From contig CAVYYD010000015.1 of the NCBI GenBank assembly GCA_963772645.1, positions 439,776-503,775 on the forward strand: 64,000 nt of DNA. Direction: 5' to 3'. Below the pieces are notes generated by a model. That model saw only the letters and a list, made by a program, of their open reading frames with translations, did not search any database and had not been told where the DNA came from. The stretch comes from DASSQJ01 sp963772645. Lineage in GTDB: Bacteria; Actinomycetota; Actinomycetes; Actinomycetales; Dermatophilaceae. A program made the position numbers and the translations under genes. Below are positions 14,618-22,585 of this stretch, piece after piece (the first letter of the stretch is position 1; each line of letters begins with the position of its first letter).

Positions 14618-16204
14618 TCAGGCGAGGTCGACGACCTTGACGGTCTCGGCGCCGATCTCCGTGCTGATGGCCGCCACGACGTCGTCGGGGATCGCGCTGT
14701 CGACGGTGAGCGCGACGAGCGCCTCACCCTTCTCGTCGTCGCGTGAGACCTGCATCCCGGCGATGTTGACGTCGGCGTCGCCGAGGAGCCTGCCCAGGGC
14801 ACCGACGACGCCGGGCCGGTCGACGTAGGAGAAGAAGGCCATGTGCTGGCTCATCGGGATCTCCAGGTCATAGCCGTTGACCCCGATGATCTTCTGCACC
14901 ATCTTCGGGCCGGTGAGGGTGCCGGCGACGGAGACGACCGTGCCGTCGGCGAGGGTGCCGGTCAGGGTCGTGACGTTGCGGAAGTCGCCGGCCACGGACT
15001 CGGTGACGAGGCGGGACTCGCAGCCGCGCTCCTTGGCGAGCAGCGGCGCGTTGACGTAGGTGACCGGGTCCTCGGTGACGTCGGTGAACAGGCCCTTGAG
15101 CGCCGAGAGCTCCCAGATGGAGACGTCGTGCTCGGTGATCTCGCCACAGACCTCGACGTCGAGCTGGACGGGCACCGACCCGGCGAGGGCGGTGAAGACC
15201 CGACCCAGCTTCTCGACGAGGTCGATGCCGGGGCGCACCTCCTCCGCGACCGTCCCTCCGGAGACGTTGACCGCGTCCGGCACGAGGTCGCCACCGAGGG
15301 CGAGGCGCACCGACCGGGCGACGGCGACCCCGGCCTTCTCCTGGGCCTCCTCCGTGGAGGCCCCGAGGTGCGGGGTGACGACGACCTGCTCGTGGGCGAA
15401 CAGCGGGCTGTCGGTGCACGGCTCCTTCGCGAAGACGTCGAGGCCCGCCCCGGCGACCCGCCCCTCGGCGATGGCGTCGGCCAGCGCCTCCTCGTCGAGG
15501 ACCCCGCCCCGGGCGGCGTTGACGATGTGGACCGTCGGCTTGACCTTCGCGAGCGCCTCCTTGCCGATCAGGCCGAGGGTCTCCGGCGTCTTCGGCAGGT
15601 GGATGGTGATGAAGTCGGACTCGGCGAGGAGCTCGTCGAGGGTGACCAGGTGGGCGCCCAGCTGCCCGGCCCGCTGGACCGAGACGTAGGGGTCGTAGGC
15701 GAGGATCTCGACCCCGAAGCCCTTGAGCCGCTCGGCGACGAGCTGGCCGATCCGCCCGAAGCCGACGATGCCGACCTTCTTCTCGAGCAGCTCGACGCCG
15801 CCGTACTGGCTGCGCTTCCACTGCCCGGCCTTGAGGGCGGCGTTGGCCGGCGCGATGTTCCGGGCCGAAGCGAGCAGAAGGCCGACGGCGAGCTCGGCAG
15901 CGCTGGTGATGTTCGAGGTCGGGGCGTTGACGACCATGACCCCCGCCTTGGTCGCCGCCTCGATGTCGACGTTGTCGAGGCCGACGCCGGCGCGGGCGAT
16001 GACCTTCAGGCCCCTGGCCGCCGCGATGGCCTCGGCGTCCATCTTGGTCGCGGAGCGGATGAGGACGGCGTCCACGCCGTCGAGCGCCGGGAGGAGGGCG
16101 GACCGGTCGGCACCGTCGGTCTGCCGGACCTCGAAGTCGGGGCCGAGGGCGTCGATGGTGGCGGGCGAGAGCTCCTCGGCGATGAGGACGACGGGCTTGG
16201 TCAC
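14618..16204 (-). CDS. serA: D-3-phosphoglycerate dehydrogenase
   Basis: A 528-residue long-form SerA, first committed step of serine synthesis. Order of domains: substrate/NAD domains with GFGRIGQLVAERLKGFG, the catalytic Arg in NAARGGVLDEEAL and the catalytic His in VVVTPHLGAST; then the intervening ASB domain; then a C-terminal ACT domain (SYVDRPGVVGALGRLLGDAD) for serine feedback. Length equals the usual actinobacterial form. GTG 16204 (VTKPVVLIAEE) is chosen because AGGTAGGA lies about 6 nt upstream; the frame is open further upstream but is Pro/Arg-rich and not coding-like. Confidence 0.94.
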   Translation of the reverse strand: MTKPVVLIAEELSPATIDALGPDFEVRQTDGADRSALLPALDGVDAVLIRSATKMDAEAIAAARGLKVIARAGVGLDNVDIEAATKAGVMVVNAPTSNITSAAELAVGLLLASARNIAPANAALKAGQWKRSQYGGVELLEKKVGIVGFGRIGQLVAERLKGFGVEILAYDPYVSVQRAGQLGAHLVTLDELLAESDFITIHLPKTPETLGLIGKEALAKVKPTVHIVNAARGGVLDEEALADAIAEGRVAGAGLDVFAKEPCTDSPLFAHEQVVVTPHLGASTEEAQEKAGVAVARSVRLALGGDLVPDAVNVSGGTVAEEVRPGIDLVEKLGRVFTALAGSVPVQLDVEVCGEITEHDVSIWELSALKGLFTDVTEDPVTYVNAPLLAKERGCESRLVTESVAGDFRNVTTLTGTLADGTVVSVAGTLTGPKMVQKIIGVNGYDLEIPMSQHMAFFSYVDRPGVVGALGRLLGDADVNIAGMQVSRDDEKGEALVALTVDSAIPDDVVAAISTEIGAETVKVVDLA

Positions 16205-16324
16205 GAAAGTCCTACCTTCGGTGCAGCGGGGGGTGCCCGCGAGGGGCGCGGACCGGTCCCGGGACGGGGGCCGGGGGCGCCGCCGGGTGGACGGCGGCAG
16301 TGGCCCGGCACGCCGCTGTGCCGG

Positions 16325-16344
16325 CGGTCCCATGATAGGGACCG
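16325..16344 (-). promoter_or_regulatory. Palindrome centred on a -10 element upstream of serA
   Basis: CGGTCCC-atgata-GGGACCG is a perfect 7-bp-arm inverted repeat whose spacer reads TATCAT on the minus strand, a good -10 hexamer about 125 nt before the serA start. A protein bound here would block polymerase, so this is a candidate serA operator. The rest of the 16205-16393 gap is GC-rich with no gene that I can support. Confidence 0.5.
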
Positions 16345-16393
16345 GCCACCATGTGGACGCCACCGCCCACGATCCGGGCAGGCCCCGCAGGGC

Positions 16394-17425
16394 TCAGCGC
16401 GCCGCGGAGCCCTCGGTGTAGTCGCTGTCGCGGCCGGAGTCGACCCAGGCCATCAGGCCTCGCAGCTGCCGCCCGGTGGCCTCGATCGGATGCCGGGCAC
16501 CCTTCTCGCGCAGGGCCGTGAACTCCGGCGCGCCGGCGTCCTGGTCGTCGATGAACCGCTGGGCGAAGGAGCCGTTGCGGATGTCCTCGAGGACGGCGGT
16601 CATGTTCTCCTTGACGTGGCTGTCGATGACCCGGGGCCCGGAGACGTAGTCGCCGTACTCGGCGGTGTCGGAGACCGACCAGCGCTGCTTGGCGATACCG
16701 CCCTCGATCATGAGGTCGACGATGAGCTTCAGCTCGTGCAGGCACTCGAAGTACGCGACCTCGGGCTGGTACCCGGCCTCGACGAGGGTCTCGAAGCCGT
16801 ACATGACGAGCTGGGAGGCCCCCCCGCAGAGCACCGCCTGCTCCCCGAAGAGGTCGGTCTCGGTCTCCTCGGTGAACGTCGTGCGGATGCCCCCGGCGCG
16901 CAGGCCGCCGATCGCCTTCGCGTAGGACTTCGCGAGGTCCCAGGCGCCGCCGGAGGCGTCCTGCTCGACGGCGAGGAGCACCGGGACCCCGCGGCCGTCG
17001 ACGAACTCGCGGCGGACGATGTGGCCCGGGCCCTTGGGCGCGACCATGAGGACGTCGGAGCCGGCCTCGGGCTGGATGTAGCCGAACCGGATGTTGAACC
17101 CGTGGCCGAAGAGCAGGGCCGCGCCCTCGCGCAGGTTCGGCCGGATCTCGGCGGCGTACAGGCCACGCTGGACCTGGTCGGGCGTGAGGATGACGACGAG
17201 GTCGGCGTCCTTGACGGCGTCGGCGACCGACGACACGGTCAGGCCCTCGGCCTCGGCCTTGGCCCGCGACCTGCTGCCCTCGGCGAGGCCGACGCGCACG
17301 TCGACCCCGGAGTCGCGCAGGTTGAGCGCATGGGCGTGGCCCTGGGAGCCGTAGCCGATCACCGCGACCTTGCGGCCCTGGATGATCGACAGGTCGGCGT
17401 CGTCGTCGTAGAACATCTCGGCCAT
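16394..17425 (-). CDS. ilvC: Ketol-acid reductoisomerase (NADP), class I
   Basis: A 343-residue short (class I) KARI, which isomerises and reduces acetolactate or acetohydroxybutyrate. The Rossmann motif is VIGYGSQGHAHALNLRDSG, with Arg/Ser residues after it consistent with NADP use; magnesium-binding acidic residues lie in DLFGEQAVLCGG and in the knotted C-terminal domain (FECLHELKLIVDLMIEGG, SDTAEYGDYVSGPRVI). ATG 17425 has a GAAGGAGAGG ribosome site. An internal TAGAGT hexamer (17471-17476) and a small hairpin (CGGACGC/GCGTCCG) lie in the 92-nt gap after ilvN, so ilvC may be transcribed both from the ilvB promoter and on its own. Confidence 0.95.
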   Translation of the reverse strand: MAEMFYDDDADLSIIQGRKVAVIGYGSQGHAHALNLRDSGVDVRVGLAEGSRSRAKAEAEGLTVSSVADAVKDADLVVILTPDQVQRGLYAAEIRPNLREGAALLFGHGFNIRFGYIQPEAGSDVLMVAPKGPGHIVRREFVDGRGVPVLLAVEQDASGGAWDLAKSYAKAIGGLRAGGIRTTFTEETETDLFGEQAVLCGGASQLVMYGFETLVEAGYQPEVAYFECLHELKLIVDLMIEGGIAKQRWSVSDTAEYGDYVSGPRVIDSHVKENMTAVLEDIRNGSFAQRFIDDQDAGAPEFTALREKGARHPIEATGRQLRGLMAWVDSGRDSDYTEGSAAR

Positions 17426-17517
17426 GGGGGCTGGCCTCTCCTTCGCTGGTGGGTGGTGGTCCGTCCCCGGACTCTAGGTGGTGGACGCCGCCGGACGCAG
17501 ACGCGTCCGCGGCCCGC

Positions 17518-18030
17518 TCAGGCGCTGCGCAGCGCCCGGTCGGTGATCGAGCGGGGGCCGCGCCCGATGGCGACCATCCCGGACTGGACGAGCTCGCGAA
17601 CCCCGAACGGCTCGAGCACCTCGAGGAGGGCGTCGAGCTTGTCGGTGGTCCCGGTGGCCTCGATCGTCAGCGACTCGGTCGCGACGTCGACGACCTTGGC
17701 GCGGAACATCTGGACGAACTCGAGCACCTGGCTGCGGGTCGCGGCCTCGGCCTTGACCTTGATGAGCATGACCTGGCGCTGGACGGCCGAGTCGGCCTCG
17801 AGCTCGACGACCTTGAGCACCTCGACGAGCTTGTTGAGCTGCTTGGTCACCTGCTCGAGCGGGAGGTCCTCGACGTCGACGACGACGGTCATCCGGGAGA
17901 CCTCGGGGTGCTCGGTCTCGCCGACGGCGAGGGAGTCGATGTTGAAGCCGCGCCGCGAGAACAGGGCGGCGATCCGGGCGAGGACGCCGGGCTTGTTCTC
18001 GACGAGGACGGAGAGGGTGTGCTTCGACAC
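17518..18030 (-). CDS. ilvN: Acetolactate synthase small (regulatory) subunit
   Basis: A 170-residue regulatory subunit that activates IlvB and confers valine feedback. The N-terminal ACT domain begins TLSVLVENKPGVLARIAALFSRRGF and includes NIDSLAVGETE; a C-terminal ALS_ss_C domain follows (FRAKVVDVATESLTIEATG). Full length for the family. It lies 27 nt after ilvB and 92 nt before ilvC on the same strand, in an ilvBNC operon governed by the attenuator at 20010-20104. Confidence 0.95.
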   Translation of the reverse strand: MSKHTLSVLVENKPGVLARIAALFSRRGFNIDSLAVGETEHPEVSRMTVVVDVEDLPLEQVTKQLNKLVEVLKVVELEADSAVQRQVMLIKVKAEAATRSQVLEFVQMFRAKVVDVATESLTIEATGTTDKLDALLEVLEPFGVRELVQSGMVAIGRGPRSITDRALRSA

Positions 18031-18057
18031 GGGGATGCTCCTTGTCCGGTGCGGTGG

Positions 18058-19959
18058 TCAGCTGGCGGCCGGGCCCGCGGGGCCGCCGTCGTGGTCGGCG
18101 TCGAGGTCCTGCTCGATCGCCTCGGACTCCTCGCGGTCCCACTGCGGCGCGGTGTCGCGAGCGACCTGGATGAGGTCGTTGCTCACCCCGGCGGGGACCA
18201 TCGGCCAGACCATCGCGTCGCGGTGGACGACGAAGTCGACGACCACCGGCCGGTCGGTGACCGCCATCGCCTGGCGGATCGTCTCGTCGACGTCCTCCGG
18301 GCGCTCGCAGCGCAGGCCGACGCAGCCGTAGGCCTCCGCGAGCTTGACGAAGTCGGGCACCCGGGACCCGACGGAGGTGTGCAGGTCGGTGTTGGAGTAC
18401 CGCTCGTTGTAGAAGAGGGTCTGCCACTGGCGGACCATGCCGAGCGAGCTGTTGTTGATGATCGCGACCTTGACCGGAATGTTGTTGATGACGCAGGTCG
18501 CGAGCTCCTGGTTGGTCATCTGGAAGCAGCCGTCACCGTCGATGGCCCAGACCGTCCGCTCCGGCTCGCCGACCTGGGCACCCATCGCCGCCGGGACGGC
18601 GTAGCCCATCGTCCCTAGCCCGCCGGAGTTCAGCCACGAGTTCGGGCGCTGGTACTGGACGAACTGGGCGGCCCACATCTGGTGCTGGCCGACGCCCGCG
18701 ACGTACACGGCCTCGGGGCCGACGAGCTCGCCGAGCCGCTCGATGACGTACTGCGGGGCCAGGGAGCCGTCCTCCGGCGGGGTGTAGCCGACCGGGAAGG
18801 TGCGGGTCCACCCCGCGACCCGCTCGCGCCACTCGCCGTAGTCGCCGCCGCGGCCGGCCTCGAGGTCGGCGTCGACGGCCTCGGCGAGGTCGGCCAGGAC
18901 GGCCTTGGCGTCGCCGACGATCGGGACGTCCGCCTTGCGGTTCTTGCTGATCTCCGCGGGGTCGATGTCGGCGTGGATGACCTTGGCCTCGGGGGCGAAG
19001 GTCGACAGCTGGCCGGTGACGCGGTCGTCGAAGCGGGCGCCGAGGGCGATGATGAGGTCGGACTTCTGCAGGGCGGTGACCGCCGCGACCGACCCGTGCA
19101 TGCCCGGCATCCCGAGGTGGAGCGGGTGGCTGTCGGGCAGGGCCCCGCGGGCCATCAGCGTGGTGACGACGGGGATGCGGGTGAGGTCGACGAAGCGGCG
19201 CAGCTCCTCGCTCGCCCGGGCCCGGATGACGCCTCCCCCGACGTAGAGCACCGGCCGGTGCGCGGCCGCGACGAGACGGGCCGCCTCACGGATCTGCTTG
19301 TTGTGCGGGCGGGTCACCGGGCGGTAGCCGGGCAGGCCGATCCGTGGCGGCCACGAGAAGGTGGTCCGGGCCTGCAGGGCGTCCTTGGCGATGTCGACGA
19401 GGACCGGGCCGGGGCGGCCGGTCGAGGCGATGTGGAAGGCCTCGGCGACGACCCGAGGGATCTCGTCGGCGTCGGTGACGAGGTAGTTGTGCTTGGTGAT
19501 CGGCATCGTGATGCCCCGGATGTCGGCCTCCTGGAAGGCGTCGGTCCCGATCGCGCTCGAGCTGACCTGGCCGGTGATCGCGACGATCGGCACCGAGTCC
19601 ATGTAGGCGTCGGCGAGGGCGGTGACCAGGTTCGTGGCGCCCGGCCCGGACGTGGCCATGCACACCCCGACCCTCCCCGTGGCCGCGGCGTAGCCCTCGG
19701 CGGCGTGCCCGGCGCCCTGCTCGTGCCGCACCAGGATGTGGCGCACCTTCACCGAGTCGAGCAGCGGGTCGTAGGCGGGGAGGATCGCGCCCCCCGGGAT
19801 ACCGAAGACGGTGTCGACGTCCATCGCCTCGAGGGAGAGGACCAGGCTCTGCGCGCCGGTGACCTCGACCGGCGCCTTGGCTCGCGCCTGCTGAGCCACC
19901 TGGGCCGGGCTGGGCGCCGGGTGGAGGGCTGCCGGGGTCGCCGGTCGCGTGTCGGTCAC
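18058..19959 (-). CDS. ilvB: Acetolactate synthase large (catalytic) subunit
   Basis: A 633-residue thiamine-diphosphate enzyme making acetolactate and acetohydroxybutyrate. The catalytic Glu lies in VRHEQGAGHAAEGYA, and the ThDP motif runs from GDGCFQMTNQELAT to the closing NN in VAIINNSS. About 40 residues of Ala/Pro-rich N-terminus (MTDTRPATPAALHPAP) precede the conserved GAQSLVLSLEAM segment; ATG 19959 is the first ATG in the frame. First structural gene after the leader peptide and terminator. Confidence 0.95.
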   Translation of the reverse strand: MTDTRPATPAALHPAPSPAQVAQQARAKAPVEVTGAQSLVLSLEAMDVDTVFGIPGGAILPAYDPLLDSVKVRHILVRHEQGAGHAAEGYAAATGRVGVCMATSGPGATNLVTALADAYMDSVPIVAITGQVSSSAIGTDAFQEADIRGITMPITKHNYLVTDADEIPRVVAEAFHIASTGRPGPVLVDIAKDALQARTTFSWPPRIGLPGYRPVTRPHNKQIREAARLVAAAHRPVLYVGGGVIRARASEELRRFVDLTRIPVVTTLMARGALPDSHPLHLGMPGMHGSVAAVTALQKSDLIIALGARFDDRVTGQLSTFAPEAKVIHADIDPAEISKNRKADVPIVGDAKAVLADLAEAVDADLEAGRGGDYGEWRERVAGWTRTFPVGYTPPEDGSLAPQYVIERLGELVGPEAVYVAGVGQHQMWAAQFVQYQRPNSWLNSGGLGTMGYAVPAAMGAQVGEPERTVWAIDGDGCFQMTNQELATCVINNIPVKVAIINNSSLGMVRQWQTLFYNERYSNTDLHTSVGSRVPDFVKLAEAYGCVGLRCERPEDVDETIRQAMAVTDRPVVVDFVVHRDAMVWPMVPAGVSNDLIQVARDTAPQWDREESEAIEQDLDADHDGGPAGPAAS

Positions 19960-20009
19960 TGCTGGTCACCGCTTTCGTCGTCGAGGGGTGGGGTCCGTGG
20001 TCCGCGCAC

Positions 20010-20048
20010 AAAAAAACCCTCCAGTCCCGTGACGGGGACGACGGAGGG
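20010..20048 (-). terminator. Attenuator terminator of the ilvBNC leader
   Basis: On the minus strand CCCTCC / GGAGGG arms (20043-20048 and 20017-20022) enclose a nested GTCCC/GGGAC stem, followed immediately by seven T residues (20010-20016). Just 5' of it, overlapping the leader stop codon, GCGCGCCTG / CAGGCGCGC (20049-20077) forms a perfect 9-bp hairpin that would serve as the pause/antiterminator element. The layout closely matches the cimA leader. Confidence 0.85.
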
Positions 20049-20068
20049 AGCGCGCCTGGTCGTGGAGG

Positions 20069-20104
20069 TCAGGCGCGCCGGCGAAGTACGAGGACGAGGG
20101 CCAC
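20069..20104 (-). CDS. ilvB leader peptide, MALVLVLRRRA
   Basis: An 11-residue frame with GTG start (20102-20104) and TGA stop (20069-20071) carrying Leu-Val-Leu-Val-Leu followed by three Arg. It begins 6 nt after the -10 element, so the transcript is probably leaderless. Actinobacterial ilvB leaders of this kind are established (Corynebacterium); the control codons here suggest sensing of leucine and valine charging. Confidence 0.8.
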   Translation of the reverse strand: MALVLVLRRRA

Positions 20105-20110
20105 GCACCC

Positions 20111-20140
20111 ATGCTCGCCCCCGCCGCCGGGGGGTGTCAA
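20111..20140 (-). promoter_or_regulatory. Promoter of ilvBNC
   Basis: TTGACA (20135-20140), an 18-nt spacer and GAGCAT (20111-20116) on the minus strand. The consensus -35 is rare in this window and makes this the clearest promoter here. The leader-peptide GTG starts 6 nt downstream of the -10. Confidence 0.7.
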
Positions 20141-20206
20141 CCTGCGAGACACCCGGTCCCATCATCCGGAACCGTGATGTCGCTCACCGGCTCTCGGCCC
20201 CGGGCC

Positions 20207-21788
20207 CTAGAGCTGGGCGTGGGCGAGCTGGCCGAGGAGCTCGGGCGCCCGGCGGTCGAGCCTGCGGCCACCGACGACGACGGCACCGACGAGGAGAGCC
20301 AGCCCGTAGACGACACCGACGCCGAGGGTGACCCAGCGCCAGCCCGGCCGCCCACCGGTCTGCAGGACGAGCAGGCCGACCGGGAGCGAGAGCAGCACCG
20401 GCCCGACGAAGGAGATCGCCGCGGTCAGGCAGCCCTGTGCCGCGCCGCCTGAGGTCGCCGCGAACGGGTTGCCGCCGGTGCGGGGGGCCGTGCCCGGCAG
20501 CACCGAGCCGACGGCGATGGCCAGGGCCAGGCTGGCGAGGAAGGCGACGACGATGACGGTCAGCCACGGCACCGGGTTGGTGAGGATGCCGAGCCACAGG
20601 CCGACGGCGAAGACGAGCGCGACCATCGGGCCGAAGACGACGACCGAGGCGAGCACCCGGCCGAGCCGGTCCTCCCATCCGCGCACCCCGGTGCTGACGT
20701 GGATCCACCAGGCCTCGCCGTCGAAGGCGAGGTCGTTCATCAGGGTGAGCCCGGCGAAGACGGCGAGCGTGATGACCCCGATGCCCGCGAAGGCCTGGGT
20801 GCCGGTGATCGCCGCCTGGAAGAGGAAGAAGATCGGCAGGATGGCGGTGCGCAGCGCGATGGCCACGAGCCTGCTGTCGCGGTACCAGGCCCGGATCCGA
20901 CGGGTCGCGACCGTGGCGGTGGGCGAGTGATCCGAGGAGCGGCGGAGAGGTACCGGCCCCGGCCGATGGTCTGGCCGCCGCTGCTGGTCATCGGCGAGGT
21001 GAGCGACCGGCCGAGCTGGCGGACCCACACCCACCACAGCAGCGCGATGAGGAGGCCGGCGAGGACGAGGTGGGCCAGGGCGGCCCACCACCGCCCGGTG
21101 GCGACGTCGAACGGCAGCGCCCAGGCCCAGCCCACCGGGGTCCACCCGGCGAGCTCGGCGGACCGCCGCGCGTCGAAGGAGCGCAGGTCCCTGCCGAGCG
21201 TGCCGGTGGTGATGAGCAGGTTGAGCGCCAGCGGCAGGAGCGTGACGAGGGAGACCGCGAGCGCACCGACGAGCCGCCCGGTCCGCCCGGTCATGATCCG
21301 TGCCAGCAGGCTGGTCACCGCGCGGGAGACGAGGATCGCGGTGGCGGTGCCGAGGACGAGGGCGAGAGCGGCCGCGGGGAGCGCGGCCGGGTGCCCGGCC
21401 CACGCGACCACCTGGGCGAGGGCCAGCCCGCAGAGCATCAGGGCCGGGATGCCGGTGTAGGCGGCGGCGCAGCAGGCCGCGGGCCAGCGTCGCGGGCGCG
21501 CAGCGGGAGCACCGCGAAGCGGGCCGGGTCCAGGACGTTGTCGACGCCGGTCGCGACGAGGCTGAGCACTCCCCACATGAGGGTGGCGGACGGTGAAGAA
21601 CGGCACGGTCAGCGCGGTGAGCCGCAGCGGCCGCAGGCGACGAGCAGCGCGATGCCGGGGCCGAGGACGAGGAGCACGCCCAGCGCCGGCGAGCATCCCG
21701 AGGATCGAGGAGACCAGGTGCAGCGAGCTGCGCGACATCGCCGTCCACCACATCCGGTAGCCGCAGCCGGACGACGAGGCCCGACCAC
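20207..21788 (-). CDS. ABC exporter permease (frame-disrupted)
   Basis: A multi-pass membrane protein pieced together from three frames. Recognisable segments from the N-terminus are LTWSGLVVRLRLRMWWTAM, LGVLLVLGPGIALLVACG, LMWGVLSLVATGVDNVLDP, ALMLCGLALAQVVAWAG, GALAVSLVTLLPLALNLL, then the conserved WALPFDVATGRWWAAL and, in the last frame, AILPIFFLFQAAITGTQAF and NDLAFDGEAWWIHVSTGVRG. This fits the ABC-2-type permease that pairs with the ATPase at 21790. Frame breaks occur near 20940, 21490, 21590, 21640 and 21690. Start uncertain: the natural region abuts the ATPase stop but no in-frame ATG/GTG is intact. The breaks resemble those in neighbouring essential genes, so they are probably errors. 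Confidence 0.65.
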
Positions 21789-21789
21789 G

Positions 21790-22585
21790 TCAGGACCCCC
21801 CGGCCGGTCGGGTCAGCCGAGCCACGACAGCCCGTCGCCGGCGACGTCGCGGGCGCCGACCAGCTCGAGGAAGCGGGTGTGCAGCGTGCCTCCGGCGGTG
21901 AGCGCCGTCGATGGTGTCGGCGGCGAGGACCCGGCCGCCGGCGATGACGGCGACCCGGTCGCAGAGCCCCTCGACGAGCTCCATGACGTGGCTGGACATG
22001 ACGACGGTGCCGCCGGTGGCGACGTAGCGGCGCAGGATGGTCCGGATGGCCTGCCCGGAGACCGGGTCGACCGCCTCGAACGGCTCGTCGAGCACGAGGA
22101 GGCGCGGGGCGTGGATGAGCGCGGCGGCGAGGCTGATCTTCTTCACCATGCCGGCGCTGTAGTCGGCGACGACGGTGCGCGCGTCGTCGGCGAGGTCGAG
22201 GACGCCGAGCAGCTCGCTCGGCCCGTTCCTCGGCGACCCGGCGCGGCATCCGGCGCAGCGCGCCGACGTAGAGGAGCAGCTCGCGGCCGGAGAGCTGCTC
22301 GAAGAGGCGCATGCCGTCCGGGAGCCACCCCCATGACGGCCTTGGCGGCGGCCGGGTCGGCCCAGACGTCGAGGCCGAGGACGCGGGCCGTGCCGCCGTC
22401 GGGCCGGAGCAGCCCGGTGGCCATCGAGAGGGTCGTCGTCTTGCCGGCGCCGTTGGGGCCGACGAGCCCGTAGAGCGACCCGCGGGGCACGGCGAGCGAG
22501 AGCCCGTGGACCACCCGCCTGCCCGGAACTCCTTGACGAGGCCGACGAGCTCGAGCGCCGGCCCCTCCCCCGCCTGGTCAGTCAC
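21790..22585 (-). CDS. ABC transporter ATP-binding protein (frame-disrupted)
   Basis: An ABC ATPase spread over several frames. From GTG 22585: VTDQAGEGPALELVGLVKEF, then in another frame VPRGSLYGLVGPNGAGKTTT (Walker A), the Q-loop region (DGMRLFEQLSGRELLLYVGA), YSAGMVKKISLAAALIHAPR (signature-like YSAGM), LLVLDEPFEAVDPVSG (Walker B) and VVMSSHVMELVEGLCD (switch His). Breaks lie near 21900, 22230, 22325 and 22520. Together with the permease it forms a two-component ABC-2-type exporter of unknown substrate, overlapping the ilvD 3' end by 8 bp. Confidence 0.75.

Noticed and set aside
14842..18331. A very long plus-strand open frame antisense to serA, ilvC and ilvN
   Set aside because: Its translation is Asp/Gly/Arg/Val-rich low complexity, a mirror of conserved genes on the other strand; a usual by-product of high GC.
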